From: Ferdinandcohnia sp036962685
GTDB lineage: Bacteria > Bacillota > Bacilli > Bacillales > Bacillaceae_L
Length of the DNA stretch: 64,000 nt
Reading direction: 5' to 3'
NCBI RefSeq assembly: GCF_036962685.1
Contig: NZ_JBALOP010000001.1
Span: 1-64,000, forward strand
The stretch's first letter is position 1, and the number at the start of each line of letters is the position of its first letter. Position numbers and translations under genes: made by a program. The notes under the pieces were generated by a model. It did no database searches. It was given only the letters and a program-made list of their open reading frames with translations, and was not told the DNA's origin. Positions 16,878-25,290 of the stretch are shown here, one piece after another.

Positions 16878-17309
16878 CTATTTTAATTTAGAAAGCACTT
16901 GTTCAATTAACGGTTCAAGTTCCGCGTAGGTTTCTCTATATATCTCAATCGGTCCTCCGAAAGGGTCAGAAACATCCCCACTGCCGTCCACATATTCTTT
17001 TAATGTAAACACCTTGTCCCCGCTTTGCGGGAAACTGTAAAGGATTGCCTGTTTATGATGACTGGTCATCGTTAAAATACAGGTTGCCCACTCAATAAGG
17101 TCTTGTGTTAATAATGACGAAGAGTGCTGACATTCCATTCCCTTTTCCTGTAACACCTGAGCGGTATTCGGCGATGCAGGAGTTCCTTCACCAGCAAATA
17201 TTCCTGCCGATTTGACCTCTATGTTTTCCCCGCACCTTTTTCGTAAAATTGCCTCAGCCATCGGACTTCTACATGTATTCCCTGTGCAAACAAATAAAAC
17301 GTGTATCAT
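16878..17309 (-). CDS. ywlE: Protein-arginine-phosphatase (low-MW phosphatase fold)
   Basis: 143 residues. The catalytic loop C8-T-G-N-T-C-R-S15 and general acid Asp115 (SDPFGG) define the low-molecular-weight phosphatase fold. In B. subtilis YwlE a threonine in this loop selects phospho-arginine over phospho-tyrosine; the same threonine is present here (Thr12), so the gene probably encodes the phosphatase opposing the McsB arginine kinase, which marks proteins for ClpCP. It lies in the ywlF-E-D-C-B order of B. subtilis, 22 bp from the inserted chemoreceptor gene. Confidence 0.9.
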   Translation of the reverse strand: MIHVLFVCTGNTCRSPMAEAILRKRCGENIEVKSAGIFAGEGTPASPNTAQVLQEKGMECQHSSSLLTQDLIEWATCILTMTSHHKQAILYSFPQSGDKVFTLKEYVDGSGDVSDPFGGPIEIYRETYAELEPLIEQVLSKLK

Positions 17310-17424
17310 TTAATTCATCACCCTTTTCTCGCTCGCCTTACGCTACTTTCGACCTGTATCTTTAGACAAAATTCGATATAGTACCATTATAATCGAGATT
17401 CGCATGAAAGGCATAGCCAATATT

Positions 17425-17455
17425 AAAAAAGAGTACGGATTTTCGTTCCGTACTC
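17425..17455 (-). terminator. mntP terminator
   Basis: GAGTACGGA (17431-17439) pairs with TCCGTACTC (17447-17455), followed on the minus strand by TTTTTT. Confidence 0.85.
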
Positions 17456-17475
17456 ACAGTTTTGTAATATATTTT

Positions 17476-18039
17476 TTATAATGGAAATAGTAGTTTTACA
17501 CCAAAGACGAGGAGGATGCTGCCACCTAAGACTTCACTGTATGTACCTAGCCAGTTCTGGACCTTTCGACCCAAAAGAAGGCCGACCCACGAAAGAACCA
17601 TACTGACGACTCCGAACATGAGAATAACCATGACTGTCTTTGCACCGTATATTCCTAGCGAAAGGCCAACAGAAAAACTATCTAAGCTCACACTCAATGC
17701 AAAAATAAACAACCCAAATCCAACTGGTGTAATCATGCGCTGCTGATCATCGTCCTTGAAGGAAGAAATAATCATTTGTAAACCTAAAAATAAGAGCAAT
17801 CCGCCGCCTAAATAGGTTGCAATCGCTCCAAATGTATCTGATAAAAAGTGTCCAATCATTATGCCTGCCAAAGGCATCCACATATGAAACAGACCGATGG
17901 TTATTCCGATTGAAAAGATTTGCTTTAGTCTTAATCGGATTAATCCCATTCCAAGACCAACAGAAAATGCGTCCATTCCTAATGCAATCGCCATAATAAA
18001 TAAGGTTATAAGTTCTCCGAGAAATGCTGTTATATCCAT
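17476..18039 (-). CDS. mntP: Manganese efflux pump MntP
   Basis: 187 residues with six predicted membrane helices in two repeats, each with the signature acidic motif: ALGMDAFSVGLGMG (about 18-31) and SVSLDSFSVGLSLG (about 115-128). MntP (YwlD) exports Mn2+. The start follows AGGAGGTAG. The 73 bp between ywlC and mntP is too short for a yybP-ykoY manganese riboswitch and none is seen. Confidence 0.93.
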   Translation of the reverse strand: MDITAFLGELITLFIMAIALGMDAFSVGLGMGLIRLRLKQIFSIGITIGLFHMWMPLAGIMIGHFLSDTFGAIATYLGGGLLLFLGLQMIISSFKDDDQQRMITPVGFGLFIFALSVSLDSFSVGLSLGIYGAKTVMVILMFGVVSMVLSWVGLLLGRKVQNWLGTYSEVLGGSILLVFGVKLLFPL

Positions 18040-18112
18040 CTTCTACCTCCTTGGACGTGCCTATTTCAACATATGCATGTACAAAAAGAATTAGAAGAAG
18101 GAATTCCCAATT

Positions 18113-19156
18113 TTATTCTGTTATTAATTTATGGCCTGCAGCCTTCGTTAACCGGTTCATAATCGCTTGGCCAATGCCCTCACTTGGAAAGCTCTCACTA
18201 AAAATAACATCGACTCCACTTTCGTCAAATAAGCGCAACACATCATAAAGTCTGTTTGCCACAGACTCCAAATCCTCACGTGAGCCACAAGCAATAATTT
18301 TATCAGCCTTATACATGCTTTCACGCTCTGTTGTTGTGAGAACGCCAACCTTCAAGCCTTCGTTTTGTTTTTCTTTTACGAGCGACTGAATGAATTCCAC
18401 CCGGCCATTCACAATTGTTAGTGGCGCAGTCGGTGCATAATGTTTATATTTCATTCCAGGCGATTTCGGTGCTTCGCCTTCTGTTAAAATTGCCTTATCG
18501 ACTTCGACAACACCACATACAGCCTCAAGCTGTTCCTTAGTCACACCACCTGGACGTAAAATCACAGGCACTTCACCCGTGCAGTCTAGAACCGTTGATT
18601 CAAGCCCAACACCAGTTGCCCCGCCATCAAGAATTCCCGCAATTTTTCCAGTCAGATCCTCAGCCACATGCTTCGCCATTGTCGGACTTGGCTTACCGGA
18701 AGTATTTGCACTCGGTGCTGCAAGTGGGAGACCTGATGCTTCAATCAATGCCAATGCAACCGGATGACTAGGCATGCGAACCGCTACCGTTTCAAGCCCC
18801 GCTGTTACCTTTTGAGATACCGCATTTTCCTTTCGTTTTAAAACAAGTGTCAACGGACCTGGCCAAAACTTTTCAATTAAACGCTCGGCCTTCTCTGGGA
18901 TTTCCTGTACAATTTTATGTAACTGTCCGATTGTGGAGATGTGGACAATCAGTGGATTATCGCTCGGACGCCCTTTTGCCTCGTAAATTTTCCCAACAGC
19001 CTCATCAGATAAAGCATTTGCTCCAAGCCCATATACTGTTTCTGTTGGGAATGCGACCACTTCATTTTTTTGAAGGAGACTTGCCGCTTCTTTTATTTGT
19101 GGATAAGATTCTAAATTTTGCTGATATTTATCCACAAGCCATTGTTTTGTTTCCAT
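18113..19156 (-). CDS. ywlC: L-threonylcarbamoyladenylate synthase (Sua5/YwlC)
   Basis: 347 residues starting METKQW. It makes threonylcarbamoyl-AMP for the t6A37 modification of tRNAs reading ANN codons. The N-terminal YrdC-type domain has the KxR..SxN signature (EAKGRPSDNPLIVH, AAPSANTSGKPSPT); the C-terminal Sua5 domain begins about residue 240 after the SPGMKYKHYAP linker. The ATG at 19154-19156 follows AGGAG by 9 nt; the TTG three codons earlier abuts the Shine-Dalgarno. The upstream region is a DnaA-box cluster. Confidence 0.94.
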   Translation of the reverse strand: METKQWLVDKYQQNLESYPQIKEAASLLQKNEVVAFPTETVYGLGANALSDEAVGKIYEAKGRPSDNPLIVHISTIGQLHKIVQEIPEKAERLIEKFWPGPLTLVLKRKENAVSQKVTAGLETVAVRMPSHPVALALIEASGLPLAAPSANTSGKPSPTMAKHVAEDLTGKIAGILDGGATGVGLESTVLDCTGEVPVILRPGGVTKEQLEAVCGVVEVDKAILTEGEAPKSPGMKYKHYAPTAPLTIVNGRVEFIQSLVKEKQNEGLKVGVLTTTERESMYKADKIIACGSREDLESVANRLYDVLRLFDESGVDVIFSESFPSEGIGQAIMNRLTKAAGHKLITE

Positions 19157-19252
19157 GTAACGCAACTCCTATATGAAAATCCTTTAATAATGTTGTTTTT
19201 TAATTATTGCAATATAAAAAAGTATAGGTTTTAAAGGGGTTGAAAACAAGTG

Positions 19253-19475
19253 TTATCCACATTTTGTGGACAATTTATCCAAAAATGTGGATAGTTTTGT
19301 GGATATAACCAACTTTGCCCATTTCCCAATCAGAGGAAATAATTCATCCACAACCCATATTTTTTCATCACGTTCCATAGACTATCACATTTATCCGTAT
19401 ATTAACAACAAGGATTATCCACATTATCCACAAAATCAAAATAAAAAACCCCCACTTGTGAACATTCCATCCACA
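19253..19475. other. DnaA-box cluster in the ywlB-ywlC intergenic region
   Basis: Three perfect TTATCCACA boxes (19253-19261, 19415-19423, 19424-19432, the last two directly abutting) and at least five with one mismatch: TTGTCCACA (19265-19273, minus), CTATCCACA (19286-19294, minus), ATATCCACA (19298-19306, minus), TCATCCACA (19344-19352) and CCATCCACA (19467-19475). Weaker TTATCC sites lie at 19275 and 19391. This is not oriC, as there is no dnaA or dnaN. B. subtilis also has a DnaA-binding cluster between ywlC and ywlB, so the site appears conserved. Confidence 0.85.
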
Positions 19476-19483
19476 GGCAGGGG
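19445..19483 (-). terminator. ywlB terminator
   Basis: CCCC.CTTGTG pairs with CACAGG.GGGG (19448-19482), followed on the minus strand by TTTTTT. It overlaps the outermost DnaA-like box. Confidence 0.65.
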
Positions 19484-19497
19484 CTTGAATACTATAT

Positions 19498-19944
19498 TTA
19501 TTTTTCAATTTGCGAAACCATGAACATCGGATCTGTTTTTTCAAAAAGTTGTGAGATATGACTTGATCCTTTAATATGGTCCGGAAGCTCACCCACTCCA
19601 ACTTGCCCAAAGCCAAGCATTGTGAAAAATTGAATCGAAGCTTGCTTATTTGTCGCTAAAAATAATCGATTTAATTCCTTATGCTTTGCAAGTGAAATGG
19701 CACTTTTAAATAAAGTTAATAAATTCGTTTGGTCCACACCTGGAGAAATAACGAGTGACCGTAGCAGTCCATCTTGTTCAATTCTTTCAATCCCTAAAGT
19801 TGCAAGGATGTTCTGTTCTGCATCCTCCAATAATATAAAGTGGTCAATAATCGATTCGATTCCATCCACACTCACTTCAGCTTGTCCCAAAAATGCTGTA
19901 ACCTTCTTTATATCCTCTTCATTTGCCGTTCTAATTTGTTTCAT
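19498..19944 (-). CDS. ywlB: GNAT family acetyltransferase YwlB
   Basis: 148 residues. A single GNAT fold: N-terminal MKQIRTANEEDIKKVTAFL, the acceptor strand ATLGIERIEQDGLLRSLVISP, and the late KQASIQFFTMLGFGQVG segment typical of the acetyl-CoA site. The substrate is unknown; the family resembles ArgA-like small acetyltransferases. An in-frame GTG at 19951-19953 is possible, but the ATG at 19942-19944 follows GGGGTGGGG. The neighbours ywlC and spoIIR match B. subtilis. Confidence 0.85.
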   Translation of the reverse strand: MKQIRTANEEDIKKVTAFLGQAEVSVDGIESIIDHFILLEDAEQNILATLGIERIEQDGLLRSLVISPGVDQTNLLTLFKSAISLAKHKELNRLFLATNKQASIQFFTMLGFGQVGVGELPDHIKGSSHISQLFEKTDPMFMVSQIEK

Positions 19945-19963
19945 TTTCCCCACCCCATCTTTA

Positions 19964-20154
19964 GATCAAATGCGCCTTGGCGTATTTGCGCCCGATTTTT
20001 AGGCCCACACGATGTGGGTCATGAAGACGTTGCCACAGGATGTGGCGTCTTTAGTCTTCGACCTTACTGCTCGAAAAGTTTCACTTGAAAAATCGTGGCA
20101 TCCGCCGGAGGCTTAACGTTATTCAGCCGAATGGAATTCTGCTGAATAACGTTA
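19964..20154. repeat. Palindromic repeat family II, copy 1 (with family I core)
   Basis: Begins ATCAAATGCGCCTTGGCGTATTTGCGCCC, contains a family I core (GATGTGGGTCA..AGACGTTGCCACAGGATGTGGCGTC.TTAGTCT), then GGCATCCGCCGGAGGCT, and ends in a perfect 14-bp inverted repeat TAACGTTATTCAGC/GCTGAATAACGTTA (20114-20127 and 20141-20154). The second copy is at 42413. It fills the spoIIR-ywlB gap. Confidence 0.75.
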
Positions 20155-20208
20155 TCCTAGTAACTACTCTATGAGGCATCTGCCAAAATAGAACCAAATG
20201 CTAGATTT

Positions 20209-20874
20209 TTAACTAAAAAGTGATGTAAAAAATTCAACCAAGAAAAATTTAACCTCTACTTCTTCCTCTTCATTTTCTTCCTTATCCTTCTTTTCTTTCT
20301 TATCATTCTTAGTTTCCTTCTCTTCTTCTTGCTCGATTGCTACATCTTTACCTTCCTCATCAGATGCATCAATTGCGTCACCTGTTGAAAAGTCTAAGAA
20401 ACATAATGGCGGAAACAACACGCACCACCAGTTTGCCCCTTCAGCTTCACCTAATGAAATTAGAATCGCTTCATACTCACCAGCTGGATATAGGAATTGA
20501 CCGTAAAGCTTGGTTGGAAATTGAACATTGCGTCCGTAATCAACTGTATAGGATTGATTGCTATTTTCCTCTTCTAAAACTCTAGCAACGATTTTCTCGA
20601 TTTCTGGCAGTCTCTCTTGAATGAGCTCTCTTGCCGCTTCAATTGAAGTTAACTCTGCAACCCATTCCGTAATTTCCGCATTCACTTCATCTCGCACCTT
20701 GCGCTTTAACGCTTGGTCTTTATCGGAATCACTGTTAGCCAGAATGCGAAGCCGAATCGCCTCATCCGGAATTACTTGCGCCGCTTGCGCACTCGTTTCT
20801 TTTATAAATAAATGGCTATTCGCCCCAATTAACATTAAAAATATAAATGATACAATCGCAATTTGTTTACTCAC
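20209..20874 (-). CDS. spoIIR: Stage II sporulation protein R
   Basis: 221 residues from a GTG start behind AAGGGATGG. A secretion signal or anchor (IAIVSFIFLMLIGANSHLF, about 5-23) is followed by the SpoIIR domain (IPDEAIRLRILANSDSDKDQALKRKVRD..WWCVLFPPLCFLD). The forespore makes SpoIIR and sends it across the septum to trigger SpoIIGA cleavage of pro-sigma-E. The C-terminal tail (about 165-221) is very rich in E and K with a hydrophobic end. A sigma-F promoter lies directly upstream, matching the known forespore control. Confidence 0.93.
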   Translation of the reverse strand: MSKQIAIVSFIFLMLIGANSHLFIKETSAQAAQVIPDEAIRLRILANSDSDKDQALKRKVRDEVNAEITEWVAELTSIEAARELIQERLPEIEKIVARVLEEENSNQSYTVDYGRNVQFPTKLYGQFLYPAGEYEAILISLGEAEGANWWCVLFPPLCFLDFSTGDAIDASDEEGKDVAIEQEEEKETKNDKKEKKDKEENEEEEVEVKFFLVEFFTSLFS

Positions 20875-20899
20875 TCTCTAGCACCATCCCTTCACAAAC

Positions 20900-20929
20900 C
20901 ATTCTTGCCAAAAAAACAAAATCATAAAC
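20900..20929 (-). promoter_or_regulatory. Sigma-F promoter of spoIIR
   Basis: On the minus strand GTTTA (20925-20929), a 15-bp spacer and GGCAAGAATG (20900-20909) match the sigma-F pattern GYWTA-N15-GGNRANANTW at all but the last position. It lies 26 bp before the GTG start. Confidence 0.75.
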
Positions 20930-21030
20930 TACTAAATTTTAAAAATCTATTAAACTATCTTTTTGAGTTTAGAATCAAAGACTAAAAATGCATCGTCTAT
21001 GTGACCCACCTCTTGTGGGTAAAAAATAAA

Positions 21031-21069
21031 TGTAAAGTTTACTTTACAAAATGTAAGGTTTACTTTACA
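21031..21069. promoter_or_regulatory. Twin palindromic operators of the XRE gene
   Basis: TGTAAAGTTTACTTTACA (21031-21048, perfect palindrome) and TGTAAGGTTTACTTTACA (21052-21069) lie 21 bp apart centre to centre, two helical turns, just ahead of the XRE gene at 21102. Probable autoregulatory sites. Confidence 0.75.
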
Positions 21070-21101
21070 ATTTAGGTAGAAACAATTGGAGGATATTGTA
21101 A

Positions 21102-21311
21102 ATGGAGATTAAGAATCGGGTGAAGGAGCTCCGCGCAAAGCATAGCCTAACACAAGGCGCCCTTGCGGAAAAGGTCAATGTAACAAGGCAAACGATCGTT
21201 GCACTTGAAAAAGGTAGCTATGTCCCTTCACTACTACTCGCAATGAACATCGCACATACGTTTAACTTGCCTATTGAAGAAATTTTTTATTTGGAGGATG
21301 AGGAAAGATGA
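21102..21311 (+). CDS. XRE-family helix-turn-helix regulator (small)
   Basis: 69 residues, almost entirely an HTH_3 domain (KNRVKELRAKHSLTQGALAEKVNVTRQTIVALEKGSYVPSLLLA). Such short Cro-like proteins (YozG type) often pair with a membrane protein in the next gene. It starts behind GGAGG and overlaps the downstream gene by 4 bp. Twin palindromes just upstream suggest autoregulation. The pair is on the plus strand, against the surrounding genes, between spoIIR and prmC. Confidence 0.88.
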   Translation: MEIKNRVKELRAKHSLTQGALAEKVNVTRQTIVALEKGSYVPSLLLAMNIAHTFNLPIEEIFYLEDEER

Positions 21312-21781
21312 GTATTTTTCGGAATGTCTTGTATACGGTTATTTCACTTGGACTCATGGGCTGGGCCTTTTCATCGATGTATTATGCGCATTTAGCCTTT
21401 GCCAACATCGTAAAAACAAATCAGGAACCACCTTGGATAATCGAAATTAACATGCTGCCTGCTTTTATAGCAATCGTAGTGGGAGCCATTTATACAGCCA
21501 TTGCGCTTCCGAATCTAAAAAAGAAACGCAAATCTTTGAAAAGTGCATTTCTATTGCCACTCGAATTTGAAGAAGGAGACGAGCGTGAAAAAGAGCTCAC
21601 CGGAAAAGCTTGCCGGGCTGCCTACATTAGTATGTGGTATTCATTCCCAGTCATCATCAGCCTATTCTTTCTATATCCCTTCATCTCAGATTCAGTACCA
21701 TACTACCCCATAATCTTATTGTTGCTTTGTCCGTTAGTTCAGATTGTTACCTATTTTGTTTCTTGGAAGAGGAACTATTAA
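21308..21781 (+). CDS. Membrane protein coupled to the XRE regulator
   Basis: 157 residues with about four membrane helices (about 8-27, 47-68, 107-126 and 131-150) and a basic/acidic cytoplasmic loop (KKKRKSLKSAF..EEGDEREKELT). It has the look of the DUF2178/DUF3169-type membrane partners of small XRE regulators, but the exact family cannot be fixed by eye. Its ATG overlaps the XRE stop (ATGA), so translation is coupled. It may respond to envelope conditions and control the regulator; this is inference. Confidence 0.7.
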   Translation: MSIFRNVLYTVISLGLMGWAFSSMYYAHLAFANIVKTNQEPPWIIEINMLPAFIAIVVGAIYTAIALPNLKKKRKSLKSAFLLPLEFEEGDEREKELTGKACRAAYISMWYSFPVIISLFFLYPFISDSVPYYPIILLLLCPLVQIVTYFVSWKRNY

Positions 21782-21810
21782 AGTGGTATCGCGCAATCTT
21801 AGTCTATGTT

Positions 21811-21850
21811 ATAAAAAAGGGCCTGGGGATATTCTCCCCAAGCCTTTTCT
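21811..21850. terminator. Bidirectional terminator between XRE unit and prmC
   Basis: GGCCTGGGGA/TCCCCAAGCC with one mismatch, flanked by A6 on the left and TTTT on the right. It serves both converging units. Confidence 0.75.
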
Positions 21851-22718
21851 AGAACCCTATTTCCGCAAATACCATTCGGTCTTTTCCGTTAATATCGTTA
21901 ACGACTTCAACTTTTGCCCCAGGGAATGTGTCGGCTAGCATGGAGGCAACTGCTTCTCCCTGTCCAACCCCTACTTCAAAGGCAACGATTCCTTTTTCAT
22001 TCAACACAACGGGAATTTCCTTCATAAACCGACGATAAAAATCTAATCCATCCTGACCGCCAACCAATGCCCGGAGTGGTTCATGATCCTTCACAACCGT
22101 CGATAAAGTTGCAATGTCTTCTTCTGGTATATAAGGTGGATTCGAAACGACCACATCAACCTTAATTCCATCGTCCATTAACGGTCCTAATAAATCTCCT
22201 TCAAAGAACCTAACATTAGCTCCTAACCGATCAGCATTTTCCTTCGCTACATCAATCGAAGCCTTGGCGATATCGACTGTCATTACATCAAGTTGCTGAT
22301 TTTCAAGAGCAAGTGTAATCGATATTGCTCCACTACCTGTTCCAACATCTACAACCTTATTTACGTCAACCCCATCAAATAATCGCTTAATCCTCGCAAG
22401 TAACCCTTGAACCAACTCTTCCGTCTCAGGTCTTGGGATCAAGACTTCCTTATTTACCAAAAACCTGCGCCCATAAAACTCCTCATAGCCGATAATGTGT
22501 TGAACCGGTATCCCGCTAACTACCTCATGAACAGCTGCCACAAACTCTTCTTTAACCTCAAGATCCAGTTCTTCCCGCAGTTCAGCAAACAGCTGAGCAC
22601 GGCTCATTCCTAAATAATGACACAACAAGATTTCCCCAATATTCTCGTCCCGACCGTTTTCCCGTAAAAAAGAAGAAGCCCATTTGAGGGCTTCGAATAT
22701 TTTATGAAATGCTGCCAT
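21849..22718 (-). CDS. prmC: Peptide chain release factor N5-glutamine methyltransferase
   Basis: 289 residues. It methylates the glutamine of the GGQ motif of release factors. A helical N-terminal domain is followed by the SAM-binding motif DVGTGSG (124-130) and the catalytic NPPY (193-196). Its ATG overlaps the prfA stop as TAATG, coupling the enzyme to its substrate. Confidence 0.96.
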   Translation of the reverse strand: MAAFHKIFEALKWASSFLRENGRDENIGEILLCHYLGMSRAQLFAELREELDLEVKEEFVAAVHEVVSGIPVQHIIGYEEFYGRRFLVNKEVLIPRPETEELVQGLLARIKRLFDGVDVNKVVDVGTGSGAISITLALENQQLDVMTVDIAKASIDVAKENADRLGANVRFFEGDLLGPLMDDGIKVDVVVSNPPYIPEEDIATLSTVVKDHEPLRALVGGQDGLDFYRRFMKEIPVVLNEKGIVAFEVGVGQGEAVASMLADTFPGAKVEVVNDINGKDRMVFAEIGF

Positions 22719-23794
22719 TATTCGGCTTGCTCCATTTTTCTTGCTTGGTCTTCCATGATTAAAGCATCGATGACTTCATCAAGCTTTCCAGTTAGAATTT
22801 GATCCAGCTTTTGAATGGTTAAGCCAATACGGTGATCGGTTACACGGTTTTGCGGGAAATTGTACGTACGGATCCGTTCTGAACGGTCCCCTGTACCTAC
22901 TGCTTGTTTACGGTTTTGATCGTATTCCGCTTGCGCTTCCTGTTGGAACTTGTCATAAACGCGCGCGCGTAATACCTTCATTGCTTTTTCCTTGTTTTTG
23001 ATTTGGGATTTCTCATCCTGAATGGAAACTACAGTTCCAGTTGGCAAATGCGTTAAACGAACTGCTGACATTGTCGTATTAACACTTTGTCCCCCAGGTC
23101 CACTAGAAGCAAATGTATCAACACGAATGTCTTTTTCATGAATTTCGACTTCAACCTCTTCTGCTTCAGGTAATACTGCAACAGTCGCAGTTGATGTATG
23201 GATGCGTCCGCCTGATTCTGTTTCAGGAACACGTTGCACACGATGGGCACCATTTTCAAATTTCAATTTAGAAAATGCACCTTTTCCGTTAATCATAAAA
23301 ATAATTTCTTTAAATCCACCAACACCTGTTGAGTTCGTATCCATAACCTCAATCTTCCAGCCTTGGTGCTCAGCGAAACGGCTATACATACGGTAAAGGT
23401 CACCAGCAAATAGCGCAGCCTCATCTCCACCTGCAGCACCGCGAATCTCCATTATAACGTTTTTGTCATCATTCGGGTCCTTAGGCAATAATAAGACGTG
23501 AAGACGCTCCTCAAGTTCCTCCATCTGGTCTTCAAGTTCGTTAATTTCTTCCTTCACCATCTCACGCATCTCTGCATCAAGCTTCTCTTCAAGCATTGCT
23601 TTTGCATCGGTTAATTGTTCCTTAACCTCTTTGTACTCTCTATATTTCTCAACAGTTTCTTGTATATCAGATTGTTCTTTTGAATATTCACGTAGTTTAG
23701 TTGTGTCACTGACGATATCTGGATCACTTAATAATTGATTTAATTTTTCATAACGAGCTTCAACAGCCTCTAAACGATCGAACACGGTCTTCAC
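22718..23794 (-). CDS. prfA: Peptide chain release factor 1
   Basis: 358 residues. It reads UAA/UAG and releases the peptide. The codon-recognition motif PET is at 190-192 and the catalytic GGQ at 234-236; the N-terminal coiled coil (about 1-105) is normal. It is first in a prfA-prmC pair. In B. subtilis the neighbouring gene is racA; here the put cluster lies between them. Confidence 0.97.
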   Translation of the reverse strand: MKTVFDRLEAVEARYEKLNQLLSDPDIVSDTTKLREYSKEQSDIQETVEKYREYKEVKEQLTDAKAMLEEKLDAEMREMVKEEINELEDQMEELEERLHVLLLPKDPNDDKNVIMEIRGAAGGDEAALFAGDLYRMYSRFAEHQGWKIEVMDTNSTGVGGFKEIIFMINGKGAFSKLKFENGAHRVQRVPETESGGRIHTSTATVAVLPEAEEVEVEIHEKDIRVDTFASSGPGGQSVNTTMSAVRLTHLPTGTVVSIQDEKSQIKNKEKAMKVLRARVYDKFQQEAQAEYDQNRKQAVGTGDRSERIRTYNFPQNRVTDHRIGLTIQKLDQILTGKLDEVIDALIMEDQARKMEQAE

Positions 23795-23901
23795 CTCAAA
23801 ATTTAGTCCATAACAGTATAATTATAGTATAGGGTACCCATATCGTCAAAGCAAATTACGCTCAAACACGAGATTGGTTTAAGTCACTTTCAGAAAAATC
23901 G

Positions 23902-25158
23902 TCAACGTTCTTTCGACAAAGCTTGGGCGGAACCTGTCAGCTTTTTAAGCTGTAAATCAATATACAGCTGGCATCTCATATTAAAATCATCGAAATCAAT
24001 CTCTGTTAGGTCGGTGATTTGGTTAAGCCGATATTTTAATGTATTGATGTGAATGAATAGCTGATCGGCTGTCGGCTTCAGGCGGCCATTGTTTAATAAG
24101 TAAATTTCTAAGGTTTCCAGTAAATTCGTTTGGCTTTCAAGATCTTTCTTTTGTAGGATCTGAATATCCGCATTTTCATAATTTGTCTCACTTTGTTGTC
24201 GATAGATTGTGTCTAAATAACGGAAAATACCCAGTTTCTTAAACTCGTAAACCTGTTGGGTTGGTGACCCAATGAATTTTGCAGCAGCAATCACTTCCTG
24301 TGCTTCTGCGTAGCTTTTACTGAGCTGAAGGATAGAAGTATATAGATTGCCAATTCCAGCAAAAACCGTTTGGCTTCTAAACTGGCTTAAAACTGTGTTT
24401 GTCAATTCATTAGCACTCTCTGACAATGGTCGTGGATCTGAAGAGGTGCTCCCGATGATGACAACGATATTCAGTTGATCAGTAAGGAGATGAGTCGGTT
24501 CGTTGATAGCGTTTGCAAATAACCTCACTTTTTCTCTAAGTTCATCAAAGACATTCTTATCGTACTGTGCCACCGTAAAAACAATCATAAGAAAAGCCTC
24601 CGGAAGAATCACTTTCCTATCCGCAGCTTCCCATTTTATTTGATTTTCTGTTTGATAGGTGTTCTCGATTACATTTTTATAAAATTGATCGATTTCTTCG
24701 TCATATTTATGTTTTAATTCGCTCTTTTGATAAATAAGCTTTCCAATATGAAAAGACACCTCATGCAAAAATTCAAGCTCATGATCTGATAGTAGATTAT
24801 CTATTTCTTGGACCCAAATATACCCGAAAATTCTGTCTTTAAATTTCGCACTGACAACCACTCGTTGATTAAGACCAATACTTTTTAATCTCTTCACACG
24901 AAAGGGCTCAGGTATGCTTTTTAACTGTTCAACGATTCCTTCATCCATAAATTTTTCTAGAATGCTAGGTGTCCACCGCTTCGTAAAGATTGTTTGTTGA
25001 TTTGCCTGATCAAACTGATCGATATAATACGAGCTATAGGACAGCAAGGAAAACTGATCACTCTCAATTACGACTGGCTTTTTTAAAAAAGCACTGATTT
25101 TATCTGTAATTTGATCGATATCCGTCATGGTCAATATTTCACCCAGTGGCTGGCGCAT
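23902..25158 (-). CDS. putR: PucR-family regulator of proline catabolism
   Basis: 418 residues starting MRQPLGEIL behind AGGAGG; a frame extension to 25251 is not supported. A GAF-like sensory half (FKDRIFGYIWVQEIDNLLSDHELEFLHEVSFHIGKL) is followed by a GGDEF-related middle region and a C-terminal PucR helix-turn-helix (TADQLFIHINTLKYRLNQI, about 350-385). In B. subtilis PutR senses proline and activates putBCP. It is last in the same put order. A terminator separates it from putP, so it may have its own weak promoter. Confidence 0.87.
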   Translation of the reverse strand: MRQPLGEILTMTDIDQITDKISAFLKKPVVIESDQFSLLSYSSYYIDQFDQANQQTIFTKRWTPSILEKFMDEGIVEQLKSIPEPFRVKRLKSIGLNQRVVVSAKFKDRIFGYIWVQEIDNLLSDHELEFLHEVSFHIGKLIYQKSELKHKYDEEIDQFYKNVIENTYQTENQIKWEAADRKVILPEAFLMIVFTVAQYDKNVFDELREKVRLFANAINEPTHLLTDQLNIVVIIGSTSSDPRPLSESANELTNTVLSQFRSQTVFAGIGNLYTSILQLSKSYAEAQEVIAAAKFIGSPTQQVYEFKKLGIFRYLDTIYRQQSETNYENADIQILQKKDLESQTNLLETLEIYLLNNGRLKPTADQLFIHINTLKYRLNQITDLTEIDFDDFNMRCQLYIDLQLKKLTGSAQALSKER

Positions 25159-25256
25159 ACAGCTCCTCCTATCTATTAAAATAAACAAATGGTAGTTACC
25201 TATTATCATACTTTCATTGGAGTCGATTGTATAGTCATTATTATTCAACAAATGCG

Positions 25257-25287
25257 AAAAAGCCTACAGCATAAACTGCAGGCTTTT
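25257..25287 (-). terminator. putP terminator
   Basis: AAAAGCCT.CAG pairs with CTG.AGGCTTTT, followed on the minus strand by a T-run. It lies between putP and putR. Confidence 0.75.
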
Positions 25288-25290
25288 CAC

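Noticed and set aside
18040..18112. yybP-ykoY manganese riboswitch before mntP
   Set aside because: The gap is only 73 bp and shows no matching structure.
19253..19475. Chromosomal replication origin
   Set aside because: DnaA boxes are present, but dnaA, dnaN, rpmH and a typical AT-rich unwinding element are not; the flanking genes are those of the ywl region.
20114..20154. spoIIR intrinsic terminator
   Set aside because: The 14-bp stem is strong, but no T-run follows on the minus strand; it is the tail of repeat family II.
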